Both the position numbers and the translations under genes were made by a program. A DNA stretch of 64,000 bases from Sulfitobacter sediminilitoris (lineage in GTDB: Bacteria > Pseudomonadota > Alphaproteobacteria > Rhodobacterales > Rhodobacteraceae): NCBI RefSeq assembly GCF_010667575.1, contig NZ_JAABNT010000005.1:124001-188000 (forward strand). The letters run 5' to 3'. The notes below the pieces were generated by a model. It was not told the DNA's origin. It saw nothing but the letters and a program-made list of their open reading frames with translations, and searched no databases. This document shows, in pieces, positions 1-9,799 of this stretch (its first letter is position 1; each line of letters begins with the position of its first letter).

Positions 1-1
1 A

Positions 2-964
2 TCCATCGACCTGCTGCGCGATGCGCTGACGCAACCGCGCTTTGACGCCGAAGCCATCGAACGTGTGCGCGGGCAGGTGCTGTCGATCATTCAATCCGAC
101 CAGAAAGACCCCAACGACATCGCCAGCGAGACCTTTGCCAGGATCGCCTATGGCGATCATCCTTACGCCTATTCGATAAATGGAACGATCGACAGTGTCA
201 CTGCGCTGACCCGTGACGATTTGATCGCGGCGCACAAGGCAGTCTTGGCACGCGACCGCATCTACATTGGCGCGGTTGGTGACATTACCCCCGAAGAACT
301 CGGGCCGCTGCTGGATGACTTGTTAGGTGCATTGCCGGAAACCGGCGCGCCGATGCCACCGCAGGCCAATGTCACCATTCCGGCAGGTATTACAGTCGTG
401 GATTTCCCCACGCCGCAGTCCGTCGCGCTCTTCGGACAGCCTGGCATTGCGCAGGACGACCCTGATTTCTTTACCGCTCTGGTCCTGAATCAAGTCCTGG
501 GCGGCGGTGGGTTCGAAAGCCGCCTTATGGATGAGGTTCGCGAAAAGCGTGGCCTGACCTACGGCGTGTATTCCTATCTGGCGAGCCGCGATCTGGCGAA
601 TGTCTACATGGGGTCGGTCAGTTCTTCGAACGACCGCATCGCCGAAGCCATCTCCGTGATCCGCGAAGAATGGGAAAAGGCGGCGGCCGAAGGCCTGTCA
701 GAGAAGGAACTGCAGGACGCCACGACCTATATCACCGGGGCCTATCCGCTGCGGTTTGACGGAAATGGTCCGATTGCCAACATCCTTGTCGGAATGCAGA
801 TGCTGGGCCTGCCCATCGACTATATCGCCACCCGCAATGACAAGGTCGAAGCGGTGACGCTGGACGACGTAAAGCGGGTCGCGGATGAACTGCTTGACCC
901 CGAAGGTCTGCATTTCGTGGTCGTGGGTCAGCCCGTGGGCCTAGAGACAACTGTGGGTGAATAG
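2..964 (+). CDS. M16 family (pitrilysin-like) peptidase, C-terminal part; 5' end outside window
   Basis: The frame is open from base 2 to the TAG at 962-964, so the gene starts before the window. The visible ~320 residues match the C-terminal half of M16 metallopeptidases: a central glycine-rich segment (VLNQVLGGGGFESRLMDEVR) followed by EKRGLTYGVYS, the conserved Arg/Tyr region of the second M16 domain. The HxxEH zinc motif would lie upstream, so I cannot tell whether this is the catalytic subunit or the inactive partner of a tandem pair. In Rhodobacterales two such genes often sit together and act in the periplasm; that is family knowledge. A strong terminator follows 43 bases after the stop, so this is the last gene of its operon. 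Confidence 0.9.
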   Translation, partial: SIDLLRDALTQPRFDAEAIERVRGQVLSIIQSDQKDPNDIASETFARIAYGDHPYAYSINGTIDSVTALTRDDLIAAHKAVLARDRIYIGAVGDITPEELGPLLDDLLGALPETGAPMPPQANVTIPAGITVVDFPTPQSVALFGQPGIAQDDPDFFTALVLNQVLGGGGFESRLMDEVREKRGLTYGVYSYLASRDLANVYMGSVSSSNDRIAEAISVIREEWEKAAAEGLSEKELQDATTYITGAYPLRFDGNGPIANILVGMQMLGLPIDYIATRNDKVEAVTLDDVKRVADELLDPEGLHFVVVGQPVGLETTVGE

Positions 965-1007
965 AAGGTAAATGGGTCCATCAAGACCTTGAGAAGTAAC
1001 AAGTTAG

Positions 1008-1039
1008 AAGGGCTGTCCCCGCAGGGACAGCCCTTTTTT
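1008..1039 (+). terminator. Rho-independent terminator after the M16 peptidase gene
   Basis: A perfect 12-bp stem (AAGGGCTGTCCC, 1008-1019; GGGACAGCCCTT, 1024-1035) closes on the tetraloop CGCA and runs into a T tract. It ends the plus-strand peptidase transcript before the minus-strand aldehyde dehydrogenase gene. Confidence 0.9.
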
Positions 1040-1131
1040 GATTGTCTTTCAAAGAAACGGAAGCGACGCAGCGGCGGTTGTCCAAGTGGTCCATCGGCAA
1101 GCGTGATAACGCCCAGACGGCCCCTTGTCCG

Positions 1132-3474
1132 TCATTCGCCATAAGGCACCCAGATATTCTTGACCTCTGTTGCTGCCTGCAGAAACGCATGTCCCTCGCC
1201 AGCCGCGCCCATCCAGTCGCGGGCGTGTCCGTTGTTCACCCAAGTCCGCTTGAGATTTGTGGCCGATCCCTTTTCGATCACTGCGCTCAACGCGCTCGCC
1301 CCGAAAGACCAGACTGCGTCAACGTCCATGTGCCGCGCCAGCGGATCGGCAATATCGGACTGCGGTCCGGTCAGGATGTTCACCACGCCCGCAGGCACGT
1401 CCGAGGTTTCCAGCACCTGAATAAAGTCAGTTGCGGCCAGCGGAAACGGCTCAGACGCAGACAGGATCACGCGGTTGCCCATCGCGATGGCAGGCGCCAT
1501 GCAGGAGATCAACCCCAGCAGGGGTGCCTCTGCAGGGCACAGCGCACCGATGACGCCCACGGGTTCCTTCATCGCAATGGCCACGCCGCGGATCGGCACA
1601 CCATGGACCTGACCGTCGTATTTGTCGGCCCAAGCCGCATAGGTGAACAAACGTTTGACGCACGCCGCCACCTCTTTCGCACCGGTCTTGCCGCCCTGCA
1701 TGGCGTCGAGCCGTGCTGCGAATTCATCTGCCCGCGCATCAAGGTTCTCTGCAATATAATAGAGGATCTGCGCACGCAGGTGTCCCGTTGTCTTTGACCA
1801 TCCTTTTGCGGCATGTGCTGCTTCGACAGCGTTGCGCAGGTCCTTGCGGTTTGCGATGCTGGCGTGCCCCAACAGCTTGCCTGCCTTGCCGTAGACCGGC
1901 GCGGAATAGCCGCCGTCGGGGCGCGCTTGCTTGCCGCCGATATACAGCTTGGCAGTGCGGTCGACGCCATCTGCCGGTCCACCCTCGCCAGTGAACGGTT
2001 CAATTTCCTTGAGCGGCTTGGTGGTCCCTTTTGGCTTGGTATAAGCCGCCAGTCCTTCCCAGCCCCCTTCACGTCCAAAGCCGCTTTCGCGAACGCCGCC
2101 AAACCCGGCAGCGGCGTCCATCATGTTGGTCCCGTTGACCCAGACCACGCCCGCCGCCAGCTTGGGCGCGATATCAAGGGCGAGGTTCACGTTCTCGGAC
2201 CAAACGGTCGCCGCCAGCCCGTAGCGCGAGTTATTGGCAAGCTCTACGGCCTCGGCCGGAGTGCGGAAGGTGGTTGCGACGAGGACGGGACCGAAGATTT
2301 CTTCCTGCATCAGCGTATCGGCAGGGTTCAGACCGGTGATCAGCGTCGGCGGATAAAAGCACCCCTGCTCGGGCAGGGGCGTGTCGGCAACATGGGTATG
2401 CCCCGCCGTGTTTGCCGCCACCATTTCCGTGACGCTCTGCAATTGCACAGGATCGACCAGCGTGCCGACGTCAATGCTCTTGTCCAGCGGTGAGCCCATG
2501 CGCAGCTTGTCCATCCGGTGCCGCAGCTTGGCGTAGAACAGATCGGCCACCGGTTCCTGCACCAGAAGGCGCGAGCCTGCGCAACAGACCTGTCCTTGGT
2601 TAAACCAGATCGCGTCGACCAGCCCCTCGACAGCTGAATCCAGATCGGCATCGTCGAAAACGATGTAAGGAGATTTGCCGCCCAGCTCCAAGGTCAGCGC
2701 CTTGCCTGAGCCTGCGGTCGCCTCGCGGATACGCCGCCCGACTTCGGTCGAGCCGGTAAAGGCGATCTTGTCCACCTCCGATGCCACGATCATTTCGCCA
2801 ACGGAACCATCGCCGGTGACGATGTTGACCACCCCTTTTGGCACACCTGCCTGCTGGCAAATGTCGGCAAACAAAAGCGCAGTCAGAGAGGTGTATTCGG
2901 CAGGCTTCAACACCACAGTATTGCCCATGGCGAGCGCGGGAGCGACCTTCCATGCCAGCATCAGCAGCGGGAAGTTCCACGGGATGATCTGCCCGCAGAC
3001 GCCCAGTGCCTGCGCGTCCGGCAGTTCGCTTTCCATCAGTTGCGCCATCCCGGCATGATAATAGAAATGCCGCTGCGCCAGCGGCACGTCGATGTCCCGC
3101 GCTTCGCGGATCGGCTTGCCGTTGTCGAGCACTTCGAGCACCGCGAAAAGGCGGCTGTGTTTCTGCAACAGCCGCGCGATGGCATAAAGCACCTTGGCCC
3201 GCCCGTGACCGCCCAGCTTCTCCCACCTCGGCTGCGCCTTGCACGCCGCTTTCACGGCGGCGTCCACATCGGCCTGTGTCGCCTGCGTCAATGTCGCCAG
3301 AACTTCACCCGTCGCCGGATTGCGGCTCTCGAACCCGTCCCCCGGCGCGGTGAAGGCACCATCGATGAAATGGCCGAACCGGTCCCCCTGATCGACCAGC
3401 CAGGCCAGCGCCTCGGCGGCGGATTCAGGGGCGGGGCCATAGTCCATGCTGTCGAAAATATCCGCGATGCTCAT
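1132..3474 (-). CDS. Double-domain aldehyde dehydrogenase family protein
   Basis: About 780 residues, far longer than the ~480-500 of a normal NAD(P)-dependent aldehyde dehydrogenase, because two ALDH folds are joined. The first (residues ~1-490) is complete: LELGGKSP carries the catalytic-base Glu region and NQGQVCCAGSR the nucleophilic Cys. The second (~520-780) keeps the cofactor-binding part (EPVGVIGALCPAEAPLLG, AIAMGN) but has no equivalent Cys segment and stops early, so it is probably structural. I prefer the ATG at 3474 (MSIADIF) because GGAAAGATGAAGAG precedes it; an in-frame ATG lies at 3495. It lies 51 bases downstream of deoC on the same strand. Inferred role: oxidation of the acetaldehyde (or another aldehyde) released by DeoC. 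Confidence 0.9.
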   Translation of the reverse strand: MSIADIFDSMDYGPAPESAAEALAWLVDQGDRFGHFIDGAFTAPGDGFESRNPATGEVLATLTQATQADVDAAVKAACKAQPRWEKLGGHGRAKVLYAIARLLQKHSRLFAVLEVLDNGKPIREARDIDVPLAQRHFYYHAGMAQLMESELPDAQALGVCGQIIPWNFPLLMLAWKVAPALAMGNTVVLKPAEYTSLTALLFADICQQAGVPKGVVNIVTGDGSVGEMIVASEVDKIAFTGSTEVGRRIREATAGSGKALTLELGGKSPYIVFDDADLDSAVEGLVDAIWFNQGQVCCAGSRLLVQEPVADLFYAKLRHRMDKLRMGSPLDKSIDVGTLVDPVQLQSVTEMVAANTAGHTHVADTPLPEQGCFYPPTLITGLNPADTLMQEEIFGPVLVATTFRTPAEAVELANNSRYGLAATVWSENVNLALDIAPKLAAGVVWVNGTNMMDAAAGFGGVRESGFGREGGWEGLAAYTKPKGTTKPLKEIEPFTGEGGPADGVDRTAKLYIGGKQARPDGGYSAPVYGKAGKLLGHASIANRKDLRNAVEAAHAAKGWSKTTGHLRAQILYYIAENLDARADEFAARLDAMQGGKTGAKEVAACVKRLFTYAAWADKYDGQVHGVPIRGVAIAMKEPVGVIGALCPAEAPLLGLISCMAPAIAMGNRVILSASEPFPLAATDFIQVLETSDVPAGVVNILTGPQSDIADPLARHMDVDAVWSFGASALSAVIEKGSATNLKRTWVNNGHARDWMGAAGEGHAFLQAATEVKNIWVPYGE

Positions 3475-3525
3475 CTCTTCATCTTTCCAATACAATTCAT
3501 ATTCCGACGGTCTCCACCACGCACC

Positions 3526-4539
3526 TCAATGCGCGGCATGGCGATACCCCGCCGAATAGGCCCCGGTGACATGATGCTCCAACTGCCGCTCGATATCGCC
3601 CAAAAGCGATGACGCGCCAAAGCGGAAGAGGTCCGGCTGCAGCCAGCGGTCGCCAAGTTCCTCTTTGACAAGCGCGAGATAGGTCAGCGCGTCTTTTGCC
3701 TTGGAAATGCCGCCTGCCGGTTTGTAGCCAACGCGGATCCCCGTGCGGTCATAGTAGTCCCGGATCGCGCGGATCATCACAAGGCTGACGGGCAGGGTGG
3801 CATTCACACTTTCCTTACCGGTCGAGGTCTTGATGAAATCCGCGCCCGCCATCATGCACACCAGCGAAGCGCGCGCGACGTTGCGCAGGCTGCCAAGCTC
3901 ACCCGTGGCAAGGATGGCCTTCACATGAGCCTCGCCGCAGGCCGCACGCATCTGGGCCATCTCATCATAAAGCGCCTGCCAGTTGCCGGACAGGACATGG
4001 CGGCGCGAAATCACGATGTCGATTTCGGTGGCACCGGCGGCCACGCTCATCTCGATCTCCTTGAGGCGAAGCTCGAACGGGGAAAGCCCCGCCGGAAAGC
4101 CGGTAGAGACAGCGGCGATCGGGATGTTGGTCCCTTTCAGCGCATTGACCGCGGCAGGGATCATCTCATGATAGACACAGACGGCCCCGGTGGTGATCGG
4201 GCCTACGCCCAGCGCTTCCAGAATGGCTGGTGCGACAGGTTGCCGTGCCTTGGCGCAGAGACGCTCGACCCGGCGTGACGTATCATCGCCCGACAGTGTC
4301 GTAAGGTCGATGCAGGTCACGGCCTTCAAAAGCCATGCCGCCTGATAGGCCTTCTTGACCGACCGGCGCGCACCGATGGTGCCTGCGAGACGCTCAATCG
4401 CCGAGGTGTTGGCTTGCGCGCTCAGCACCCAGTTAAGATCAAGCGGCATGCCCGGATTGCGCGGCTCCGTCACCTGCGGCAGGTGTGCGTCGTCGGTTTG
4501 CGGCGTGCGGGCGTGGACGTGGGGTGAGGGGGTAGCCAT
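3526..4539 (-). CDS. deoC: Deoxyribose-phosphate aldolase
   Basis: DeoC splits 2-deoxyribose 5-phosphate into glyceraldehyde 3-phosphate and acetaldehyde in deoxynucleoside catabolism. The aldolase barrel is recognisable by GADFIKTSTGK, with the Schiff-base lysine near residue 237, and by VGYKPAGGI, with the second active-site lysine. At 337 residues it is the long DeoC form with an N-terminal extension (the short bacterial form is ~220-260). The ATG at 4539 is preferred over 4545 because GGAG sits six bases before it. The downstream double ALDH gene on the same strand suggests a two-gene unit that turns deoxyribose phosphate into glycolytic and acetyl products. Confidence 0.95.
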   Translation of the reverse strand: MATPSPHVHARTPQTDDAHLPQVTEPRNPGMPLDLNWVLSAQANTSAIERLAGTIGARRSVKKAYQAAWLLKAVTCIDLTTLSGDDTSRRVERLCAKARQPVAPAILEALGVGPITTGAVCVYHEMIPAAVNALKGTNIPIAAVSTGFPAGLSPFELRLKEIEMSVAAGATEIDIVISRRHVLSGNWQALYDEMAQMRAACGEAHVKAILATGELGSLRNVARASLVCMMAGADFIKTSTGKESVNATLPVSLVMIRAIRDYYDRTGIRVGYKPAGGISKAKDALTYLALVKEELGDRWLQPDLFRFGASSLLGDIERQLEHHVTGAYSAGYRHAAH

Positions 4540-4787
4540 CGGCATCTCCGGTCAGGTCAGAGCGCACAAAGTGCCATGCGCGTGACTGTTTTGGCAAGCG
4601 GGGCTGACGTGGGGTGATTGGAGGCTATGATCGTGTTCGGCAAAATCTGCACCGATCATCGCTGCGACCGGAGTGAGGAGATTACGACGGCCAGCAATCT
4701 TTGAACGCAGGTGGCGCTGCCCTTGGATATATGCGCCACTATTTATGAGGCAGTCGGGTTCTGAACCCTGATGAAAACCGCAAAAGC

Positions 4788-4856
4788 GAATCAATCTCGC
4801 ACCGATTCGCAGGTTTTTTGAAAAGTGATTCGTTTTTGCTTTGACATGGGCGAATC
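4788..4856. promoter_or_regulatory. Cluster of four GANTC (CcrM-type) sites with shared TGATTCGC core
   Basis: GANTC occurs at 4788-4792, 4804-4808, 4827-4831 and 4852-4856. Three of the four fit TGATTCGC or TGATTCGT on one strand, and the fourth is CGATTCGC. The last site lies in the spacer of the promoter at 4841-4870. GANTC is the methylation target of the alphaproteobacterial cell-cycle methyltransferase CcrM. The repeated flanks could equally mark a repressor operator. Confidence 0.5.
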
Positions 4857-4870
4857 ATCCTTTGCATATA
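4841..4870 (+). promoter_or_regulatory. Predicted sigma70-type promoter for the rhodanese/LysM operon
   Basis: A perfect -35 TTGACA (4841-4846) and a -10-like CATATA (4865-4870) are separated by 18 bases. The start codon follows 74 bases later. The -10 match is only fair. A GANTC site sits in the spacer. Confidence 0.5.
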
Positions 4871-4944
4871 TGGACAAAACACCCAATGCGTGTGGAGCCT
4901 GCCAGCCAAACACACTAAATCGGGTATGATGTCTGGGGGACAAT

Positions 4945-5565
4945 ATGCGAAGGTGGACCGCTCAAGCGGCGATAGTCCTTTTCCTTGCGGCGACGGCAAG
5001 CAGTGCCGAAGAGCGTGCAGTCGCGATGAAGGCATCCTTCATCTTTGACGGCGAACGCGTTGAGATACGCCGCGACAACCGTGATGCACTCCGCTTTGTG
5101 ACCCATTTCGTCTCGGCCTCAGAACTATGTCTGAACGCATGTATTGCCCCCATGAAGGCGGCTGATGGTGTTGATACGGTGGATGAGGCGCAGGTGCTGG
5201 CGTTTCTGGAGACCAAGGTCGGCACCAACATCGGGTTGGCGCTGGATGCGCGTGCATCACAGGACCGCGTCGGAGGTTTCATTCCCGGCTCCGTTATGTT
5301 GCCGCCCCGCGTGGTCGATCCCCGAAACCTTGGCCGAGATGACGTACTTCGCGCACTTGGCGCGCGGGAATTCGACGGTGTCTTCAATTATGCGGATGCA
5401 AAGCACCTGCTGATCTATGATCAGGGTCCGGCAACCGACGATGCAGGGCTATTGGTCCGCCATCTGATTGCGGCAGGCTATCCACCTGAAAAAATCAAAT
5501 ACTATCGTGGGGGCATGCAGGTTTGGTCTGTTCTGGGCTTCACGATTGAAGAGGGATTGGGATGA
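4945..5565 (+). CDS. Exported rhodanese-like domain protein, apparently without the catalytic cysteine
   Basis: A 206-residue protein with an N-terminal signal-like segment (residues ~4-22, hydrophobic, ending in ASSAEE) and a C-terminal rhodanese fold: HLLIYDQGPATDDA is the active-loop region, and YYRGGMQVWSVLG is the typical GG..W ending. The loop position that holds Cys in sulfurtransferases reads Asp here, so sulfur transfer is unlikely; a binding or structural role is inferred. The residues before the fold contain two cysteines (LCLNAC), possibly a disulfide if exported. The gene overlaps the next by four bases (ATGA), so the two are translationally coupled. Confidence 0.75.
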   Translation: MRRWTAQAAIVLFLAATASSAEERAVAMKASFIFDGERVEIRRDNRDALRFVTHFVSASELCLNACIAPMKAADGVDTVDEAQVLAFLETKVGTNIGLALDARASQDRVGGFIPGSVMLPPRVVDPRNLGRDDVLRALGAREFDGVFNYADAKHLLIYDQGPATDDAGLLVRHLIAAGYPPEKIKYYRGGMQVWSVLGFTIEEGLG

Positions 5566-6533
5566 GTACCAAGAACCTTCAAGATCCGGTGCAGCCACAT
5601 GTGACATTCGACAGTTATGTCTTGCCTGAAACCGTCCAGTACCACACCGCGCAGAGCACCGGCTTGACGGTCAATGGGACAATCCTTGCAGTGGCATCTA
5701 TTGGCACGCTGACTTTTGTTTTGGGTATCCTGGTTGCCCTGCAGCTTGCGGGCCCGCAACAGGTTGAGACGGTTGCAAAGGTCTCATCAGAAACGCAGCA
5801 GGCAATGCCGGTGTCGGTGACAGAAGGGATGGACGATCAGACGGTAACGCGCCTTCGTCCTGCGGACCTTCTGACTCCTGTCTCTGGTGGTCAGTCTGCC
5901 TCCGAAGACATTGAGGCGCTACAGGCAGCAGTGCTCAAAGGACTTCAACCCAAGCGCACTGTTGGCAAGCTGACAGAGCAGGAGTTGGCCGAAAAAGCCC
6001 GCGAGGCACAAGCCATCGTCAACCGCAACAAGTTGCGCATGTTGCGCGAGGGCGTGTTGGCAGGTGTCTATACCGTCAAGGCCAGGGACGACGGTAACGG
6101 CAAACGGCTGGTGCTTGAGATGATCAACGCGGAAATGACTCGCCAGAGCATGGGTAATCTGCTGCTTGAGGCCGCGCGGAAGGGCGAGCTTGAGATTCCA
6201 GCCTCACTCAACACGGCGGATGGCAACGTTGACCTTGATACGCTGCTGTTCAACCTGATCCAGACGTCATTGGCCGAAGACGGCACGCCCGAAGGGGCCG
6301 AAGCCGCCCGCGAGATGAGCCGCCGTGCCTTTGCCGCGTCAGATGCCAATACCCAACAGGTGAAGGGTGACCGCATCTATACCGTAGAGCCGGGCGACAG
6401 CCTTGCCTACATTTCCCTACAATTCTATGGCCGCCCAAATGCGTACTTGCGCATTTTCGAGGCCAACCGGGAGAAACTGCGTTCTCCTGACCTGATAAAG
6501 ATTGGCCAGCGTCTAATAATTCCGAAAGCATAA
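5562..6533 (+). CDS. Single-pass membrane protein with C-terminal LysM domain
   Basis: 323 residues: a cytoplasmic N-terminus, one transmembrane helix (about residues 45-68, [20 protein letters not shown]), a long polar middle rich in charged residues, and a C-terminal LysM motif ([18 protein letters not shown] to [11 protein letters not shown], residues ~272-322). LysM binds peptidoglycan, so the protein probably tethers the inner membrane to the cell wall with its C-terminus in the periplasm. It is coupled by a 4-base overlap to the exported rhodanese-like protein, its likely partner. A terminator follows at 6565. The precise function is unknown to me. Confidence 0.8.
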   Translation: MSTKNLQDPVQPHVTFDSYVLPETVQYHTAQSTGLTVNGTILAVASIGTLTFVLGILVALQLAGPQQVETVAKVSSETQQAMPVSVTEGMDDQTVTRLRPADLLTPVSGGQSASEDIEALQAAVLKGLQPKRTVGKLTEQELAEKAREAQAIVNRNKLRMLREGVLAGVYTVKARDDGNGKRLVLEMINAEMTRQSMGNLLLEAARKGELEIPASLNTADGNVDLDTLLFNLIQTSLAEDGTPEGAEAAREMSRRAFAASDANTQQVKGDRIYTVEPGDSLAYISLQFYGRPNAYLRIFEANREKLRSPDLIKIGQRLIIPKA

Positions 6534-6564
6534 CAATAAACACAGTCGCCGCAGTCAATCTGGC

Positions 6565-6602
6565 AACGGGCCGTCTCCCCAGTGACGGCCCGTTCGCTTT
6601 TC
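6565..6602 (+). terminator. Rho-independent terminator of the rhodanese/LysM operon
   Basis: AACGGGCCGTC (6565-6575) pairs perfectly with GACGGCCCGTT (6584-6594) around an 8-base loop, followed by CGCTTTT. It lies 31 bases after the LysM gene. Confidence 0.85.
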
Positions 6603-6679
6603 TGCAAGCTGGTACGCTTGCACGTCTTGCCGTCCGAATCGGGTTCAGTCTTGGTCCGCCGCATGCTAGGTTTTGCGGC

Positions 6680-8521
6680 ATGGCTTACCCGCACCCCAAC
6701 ATAGGCGATAATCGCCCTGTCATTCGACAACTGGACGAGGCCGCGATCAACCGGATTGCGGCGGGCGAAGTGGTCGAGCGGCCAGCCTCGGCAGTCAAGG
6801 AACTGGTCGAGAACGCCATCGACGCCGGTGCGCGGCGTATCACGGTGGAATACGCGGATGGCGGCAAGACCCTGATCCGGGTGACGGATGATGGCTGTGG
6901 CATCGCGCCGGATGATTTGCCGCTTGCCCTGTCACGGCACGCGACCTCCAAGATCGACGGCACGGACCTGCTGAACATTCACACCTTCGGTTTTCGCGGT
7001 GAAGCTTTGCCGTCTTTGGGGGCGGTGGGACGACTGACCATTGCCAGTCGCTGCGCGGGGCAGGGCGGGGCAGAGATTATCGTCAGCGGCGGCAAGGCCG
7101 AAGCGGTACGGCCCGCCGCGCTGAATGGCGGAACGGTCGTCAGCCTGCGTGATCTGTTCTATGCGACGCCTGCGCGGCTGAAGTTCCTGCGCACGGACCG
7201 GGCCGAGGCGCAGGCGATCGGCGACGTCATCAAGCGGCTGGCCATGGCCGAACCTTTCGTCAGTTTCACGCTGCGCGATGTCTCGGGTGACGGTCCGGGG
7301 CGTGAGGTGTTTGGCGTCGGTGCCGAACAGGGCGATCTCTTTGATGCGCTGCATGGCCGTCTGGCGCAGGTACTGGGCCGCGAGTTTGCCGAGAACGCCC
7401 TGGCCATCGACGCCACGCGCGAGGGGCTTCATCTGACCGGTTTTGCGGCCTTGCCCACCTATTCGCGGGGCTCTGCCGTGGCGCAGTACCTTTTCGTCAA
7501 TGGGCGTCCGGTTCGCGACAAGCTGTTGGTCGGCGCGTTGCGCGGTGCATATTTCGATTTCCTCAGCCGGGACCGGCATCCGGCAGCGGCATTGTTTCTG
7601 GACTGTGACCCCAATCTGGTGGACGTGAACGTCCATCCGGCGAAATCAGAGGTGCGGTTCCGTGATCCGGGTCTGGCGCGGGGGCTGATCGTTTCGGCCC
7701 TGCGCCACGCGCTGGCAGAGGCGGGACACAGAGCATCAACAACGGTGGCGGGCGCGACCCTGGGCGCGATGCGGCCGGAACCTTCCGGCGCAAGGGTCTA
7801 CCAGATGGACCGCCCCTCGGCCGGGGCACGCACCGCGTCTTATCAGGCGCAATCACCGGGGTTTGCAGAAACGGCGGGCATGTGGGGGCGTGTCGATGTA
7901 CCGGCGGAGCAGGTCGTTGAGACAAGCGAAGAGCCGCAAGACTATCCATTGGGCACCGCCCGCGGGCAGGTGCATGAGAATTACATCATCGCCCAGACAG
8001 CAACGGGGATGGTCATCGTCGATCAGCATGCCGCGCATGAACGGTTGGTGTACGAAAAACTCAAGCGCCAGATGGCAAAGAACGGCGTGGCCGCGCAGGC
8101 CCTGCTGATCCCCGAGATCGTGGAGTTGTCAGCCTCAGATTGTGCGCGGCTGCTGGAGCTGGCGGATGAGATGGCCCGCTTTGGGCTGGGAATCGAAGCC
8201 TTTGGCGGAAGCGCGATTGCGGTGCGCGAGACACCGGCGATATTGGGTGAGGTGAACGCGCGAGCCCTGCTTTTGGATATTCTGGATGAACTTTCCGATC
8301 AGAACGACAGCAACCTTTTGCAGGCCAAGATCGAGGCAATCCTCAGCCGGATCGCCTGTCACGGGTCGATCCGATCAGGCCGCTGGATGCGCGCCGAGGA
8401 AATGAACGCGCTTTTGCGCGAGATGGAGGCGACGCCGCATTCGGGGCAGTGTAACCACGGGCGGCCCACTTACGTTGAACTCAAGCTGGCCGATATCGAG
8501 CGGCTCTTCGGGCGCACATGA
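6680..8521 (+). CDS. mutL: DNA mismatch repair protein MutL (endonuclease type)
   Basis: 613 residues. The N-terminal GHKL ATPase is clear: [14 protein letters not shown] and GFRGEAL. The C-terminal dimerisation domain carries the metal-dependent nicking motif [12 protein letters not shown] from about residue 448, plus ACHGSIRSG and the terminal CNHGRPT. This marks the latent-endonuclease MutL found in bacteria that lack MutH. MutL links MutS mismatch recognition to strand incision. The start at 6680 gives the usual short leader before [18 protein letters not shown]. The 3' end overlaps rmuC by four bases (ATGA), so the two DNA-maintenance genes form one unit. Confidence 0.97.
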   Translation: MAYPHPNIGDNRPVIRQLDEAAINRIAAGEVVERPASAVKELVENAIDAGARRITVEYADGGKTLIRVTDDGCGIAPDDLPLALSRHATSKIDGTDLLNIHTFGFRGEALPSLGAVGRLTIASRCAGQGGAEIIVSGGKAEAVRPAALNGGTVVSLRDLFYATPARLKFLRTDRAEAQAIGDVIKRLAMAEPFVSFTLRDVSGDGPGREVFGVGAEQGDLFDALHGRLAQVLGREFAENALAIDATREGLHLTGFAALPTYSRGSAVAQYLFVNGRPVRDKLLVGALRGAYFDFLSRDRHPAAALFLDCDPNLVDVNVHPAKSEVRFRDPGLARGLIVSALRHALAEAGHRASTTVAGATLGAMRPEPSGARVYQMDRPSAGARTASYQAQSPGFAETAGMWGRVDVPAEQVVETSEEPQDYPLGTARGQVHENYIIAQTATGMVIVDQHAAHERLVYEKLKRQMAKNGVAAQALLIPEIVELSASDCARLLELADEMARFGLGIEAFGGSAIAVRETPAILGEVNARALLLDILDELSDQNDSNLLQAKIEAILSRIACHGSIRSGRWMRAEEMNALLREMEATPHSGQCNHGRPTYVELKLADIERLFGRT

Positions 8522-9759
8522 TCGAAATCGGCGGCGTGACATATCAACTGAATGATCCCATCGTGATCGCAACGCTTGTCGCGGGGGCGGTCGTGCTGCT
8601 GATACTGGTCCTGCTTATCATGGCGGTGCGCGGGGCGGGGCGTTCGGCGCAAATGGTCGCGCCGCTGGGCCAGCAGATGCAAATGCTGGGAGGGCAGGTT
8701 CAGCAGTTGGGTGCCAATCAGGCGCAGTTGCAGGGCAGCATTCAGGTGGTCTCGGACACGCAGGCGACTGCGCAGGCGCAGATGATCCAGACCGTTGAGG
8801 CGCGGCTGGCGCATGTGCAACAGCAGATGCAGGACCGGCTGGCCGATAATGCGGTGAAATCAGCGCGGTCCTTATCCGAGATGCAAGAGCGGATGAACCA
8901 GACGCTGCACGGCACCTCCAAACAGACGACAACCAGTCTGACCCAGTTACAGGAACGGCTGGCGGCCATCGACAAGGCACAGGACAATATCACCAAGCTG
9001 AGTGGCGACGTGTTGAGCTTGCAGGACATTCTGAGCAACAAGCAGACGCGCGGGTCCTTCGGTGAAATCCAGTTGCACGATATCGTGTCAAAAGCGCTGC
9101 CCGCGAACAGCTATTCGCTGCAATCCACCTTGAGCAATGGCAAACGGCCGGATTGTCTGATCCACCTGCCGAACCCGCCCGGCCCCATCGTGATCGACAG
9201 CAAATTTCCGTTGGAAGCCTACGAGGCGTTACGGCGGGCCGAAACGGAGCATGCTTTGAAAGAAGCGGCGCGGGCGATGCGGATCGCGGTCAGAGCGCAC
9301 ATCGACGCGATTTCTGACAAATACATCATCGAGGGTGAGACGGCAGACGGTGCGCTGATGTTTCTGCCATCCGAAGCCGTCTATGCCGAATTGCACTCGA
9401 ACTTTGGCGAACTGACGCGATACGGATTTGAAAAGCGGGTGTGGATCGTATCCCCGACAACCTGCATGGCAACATTGAACACCATGCGCGCCATCCTCAA
9501 GGACGCGCGGATGCGTGAGCAGGCAGGCGCCATCCGCAAGGAATTGAGCGCCCTGCACGGGGACGTTGAGCGGATGGTCACAAGGGTGGGCAATCTGGAT
9601 CGCCACTTTGGACAGGCCCGCAAGGATGTGGACGAGATCATGATCTCGTCCGAGAAAGCAGCAAAGCGTGCCGGACGTCTGCACAACTTTGATTTCGAGG
9701 AACTGGAGGCGGACAAAGCGACCTCGACGGTCGTGCCTTTGACCAAGCCGGAGGGCTGA
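8518..9759 (+). CDS. rmuC: DNA recombination protein RmuC homolog
   Basis: 413 residues: an N-terminal membrane helix (residues ~19-39, [20 protein letters not shown]), a long Gln/Ala-rich coiled coil (to ~160), then the RmuC nuclease-like core ([38 protein letters not shown]). RmuC is thought to limit inversions at short inverted repeats and has a restriction-endonuclease-like fold. Its start overlaps the mutL stop. Convergent with chrR. Confidence 0.95.
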   Translation: MIEIGGVTYQLNDPIVIATLVAGAVVLLILVLLIMAVRGAGRSAQMVAPLGQQMQMLGGQVQQLGANQAQLQGSIQVVSDTQATAQAQMIQTVEARLAHVQQQMQDRLADNAVKSARSLSEMQERMNQTLHGTSKQTTTSLTQLQERLAAIDKAQDNITKLSGDVLSLQDILSNKQTRGSFGEIQLHDIVSKALPANSYSLQSTLSNGKRPDCLIHLPNPPGPIVIDSKFPLEAYEALRRAETEHALKEAARAMRIAVRAHIDAISDKYIIEGETADGALMFLPSEAVYAELHSNFGELTRYGFEKRVWIVSPTTCMATLNTMRAILKDARMREQAGAIRKELSALHGDVERMVTRVGNLDRHFGQARKDVDEIMISSEKAAKRAGRLHNFDFEELEADKATSTVVPLTKPEG

Positions 9760-9760
9760 A

Positions 9761-9790
9761 ACGGTCCCCCCGTTGGCGAGATGGGACCGT
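9761..9790. terminator. Possible bidirectional terminator between rmuC and chrR
   Basis: ACGGTCCC (9761-9768) pairs with GGGACCGT (9783-9790) around a 14-base loop in the 40-bp gap between convergent genes. T tracts on either side are weak, so the call is tentative. Confidence 0.4.
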
Positions 9791-9799
9791 CCTTCGTAT

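Larger units (their letters stand above)
4540..4944. other. 405-bp divergent intergenic region
   Basis: The region separates deoC (minus) from the rhodanese-like gene (plus). I see no gene in it. The right half carries a sigma70-like promoter and four GANTC sites, listed separately. The left half holds nothing I can name. Confidence 0.6.
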
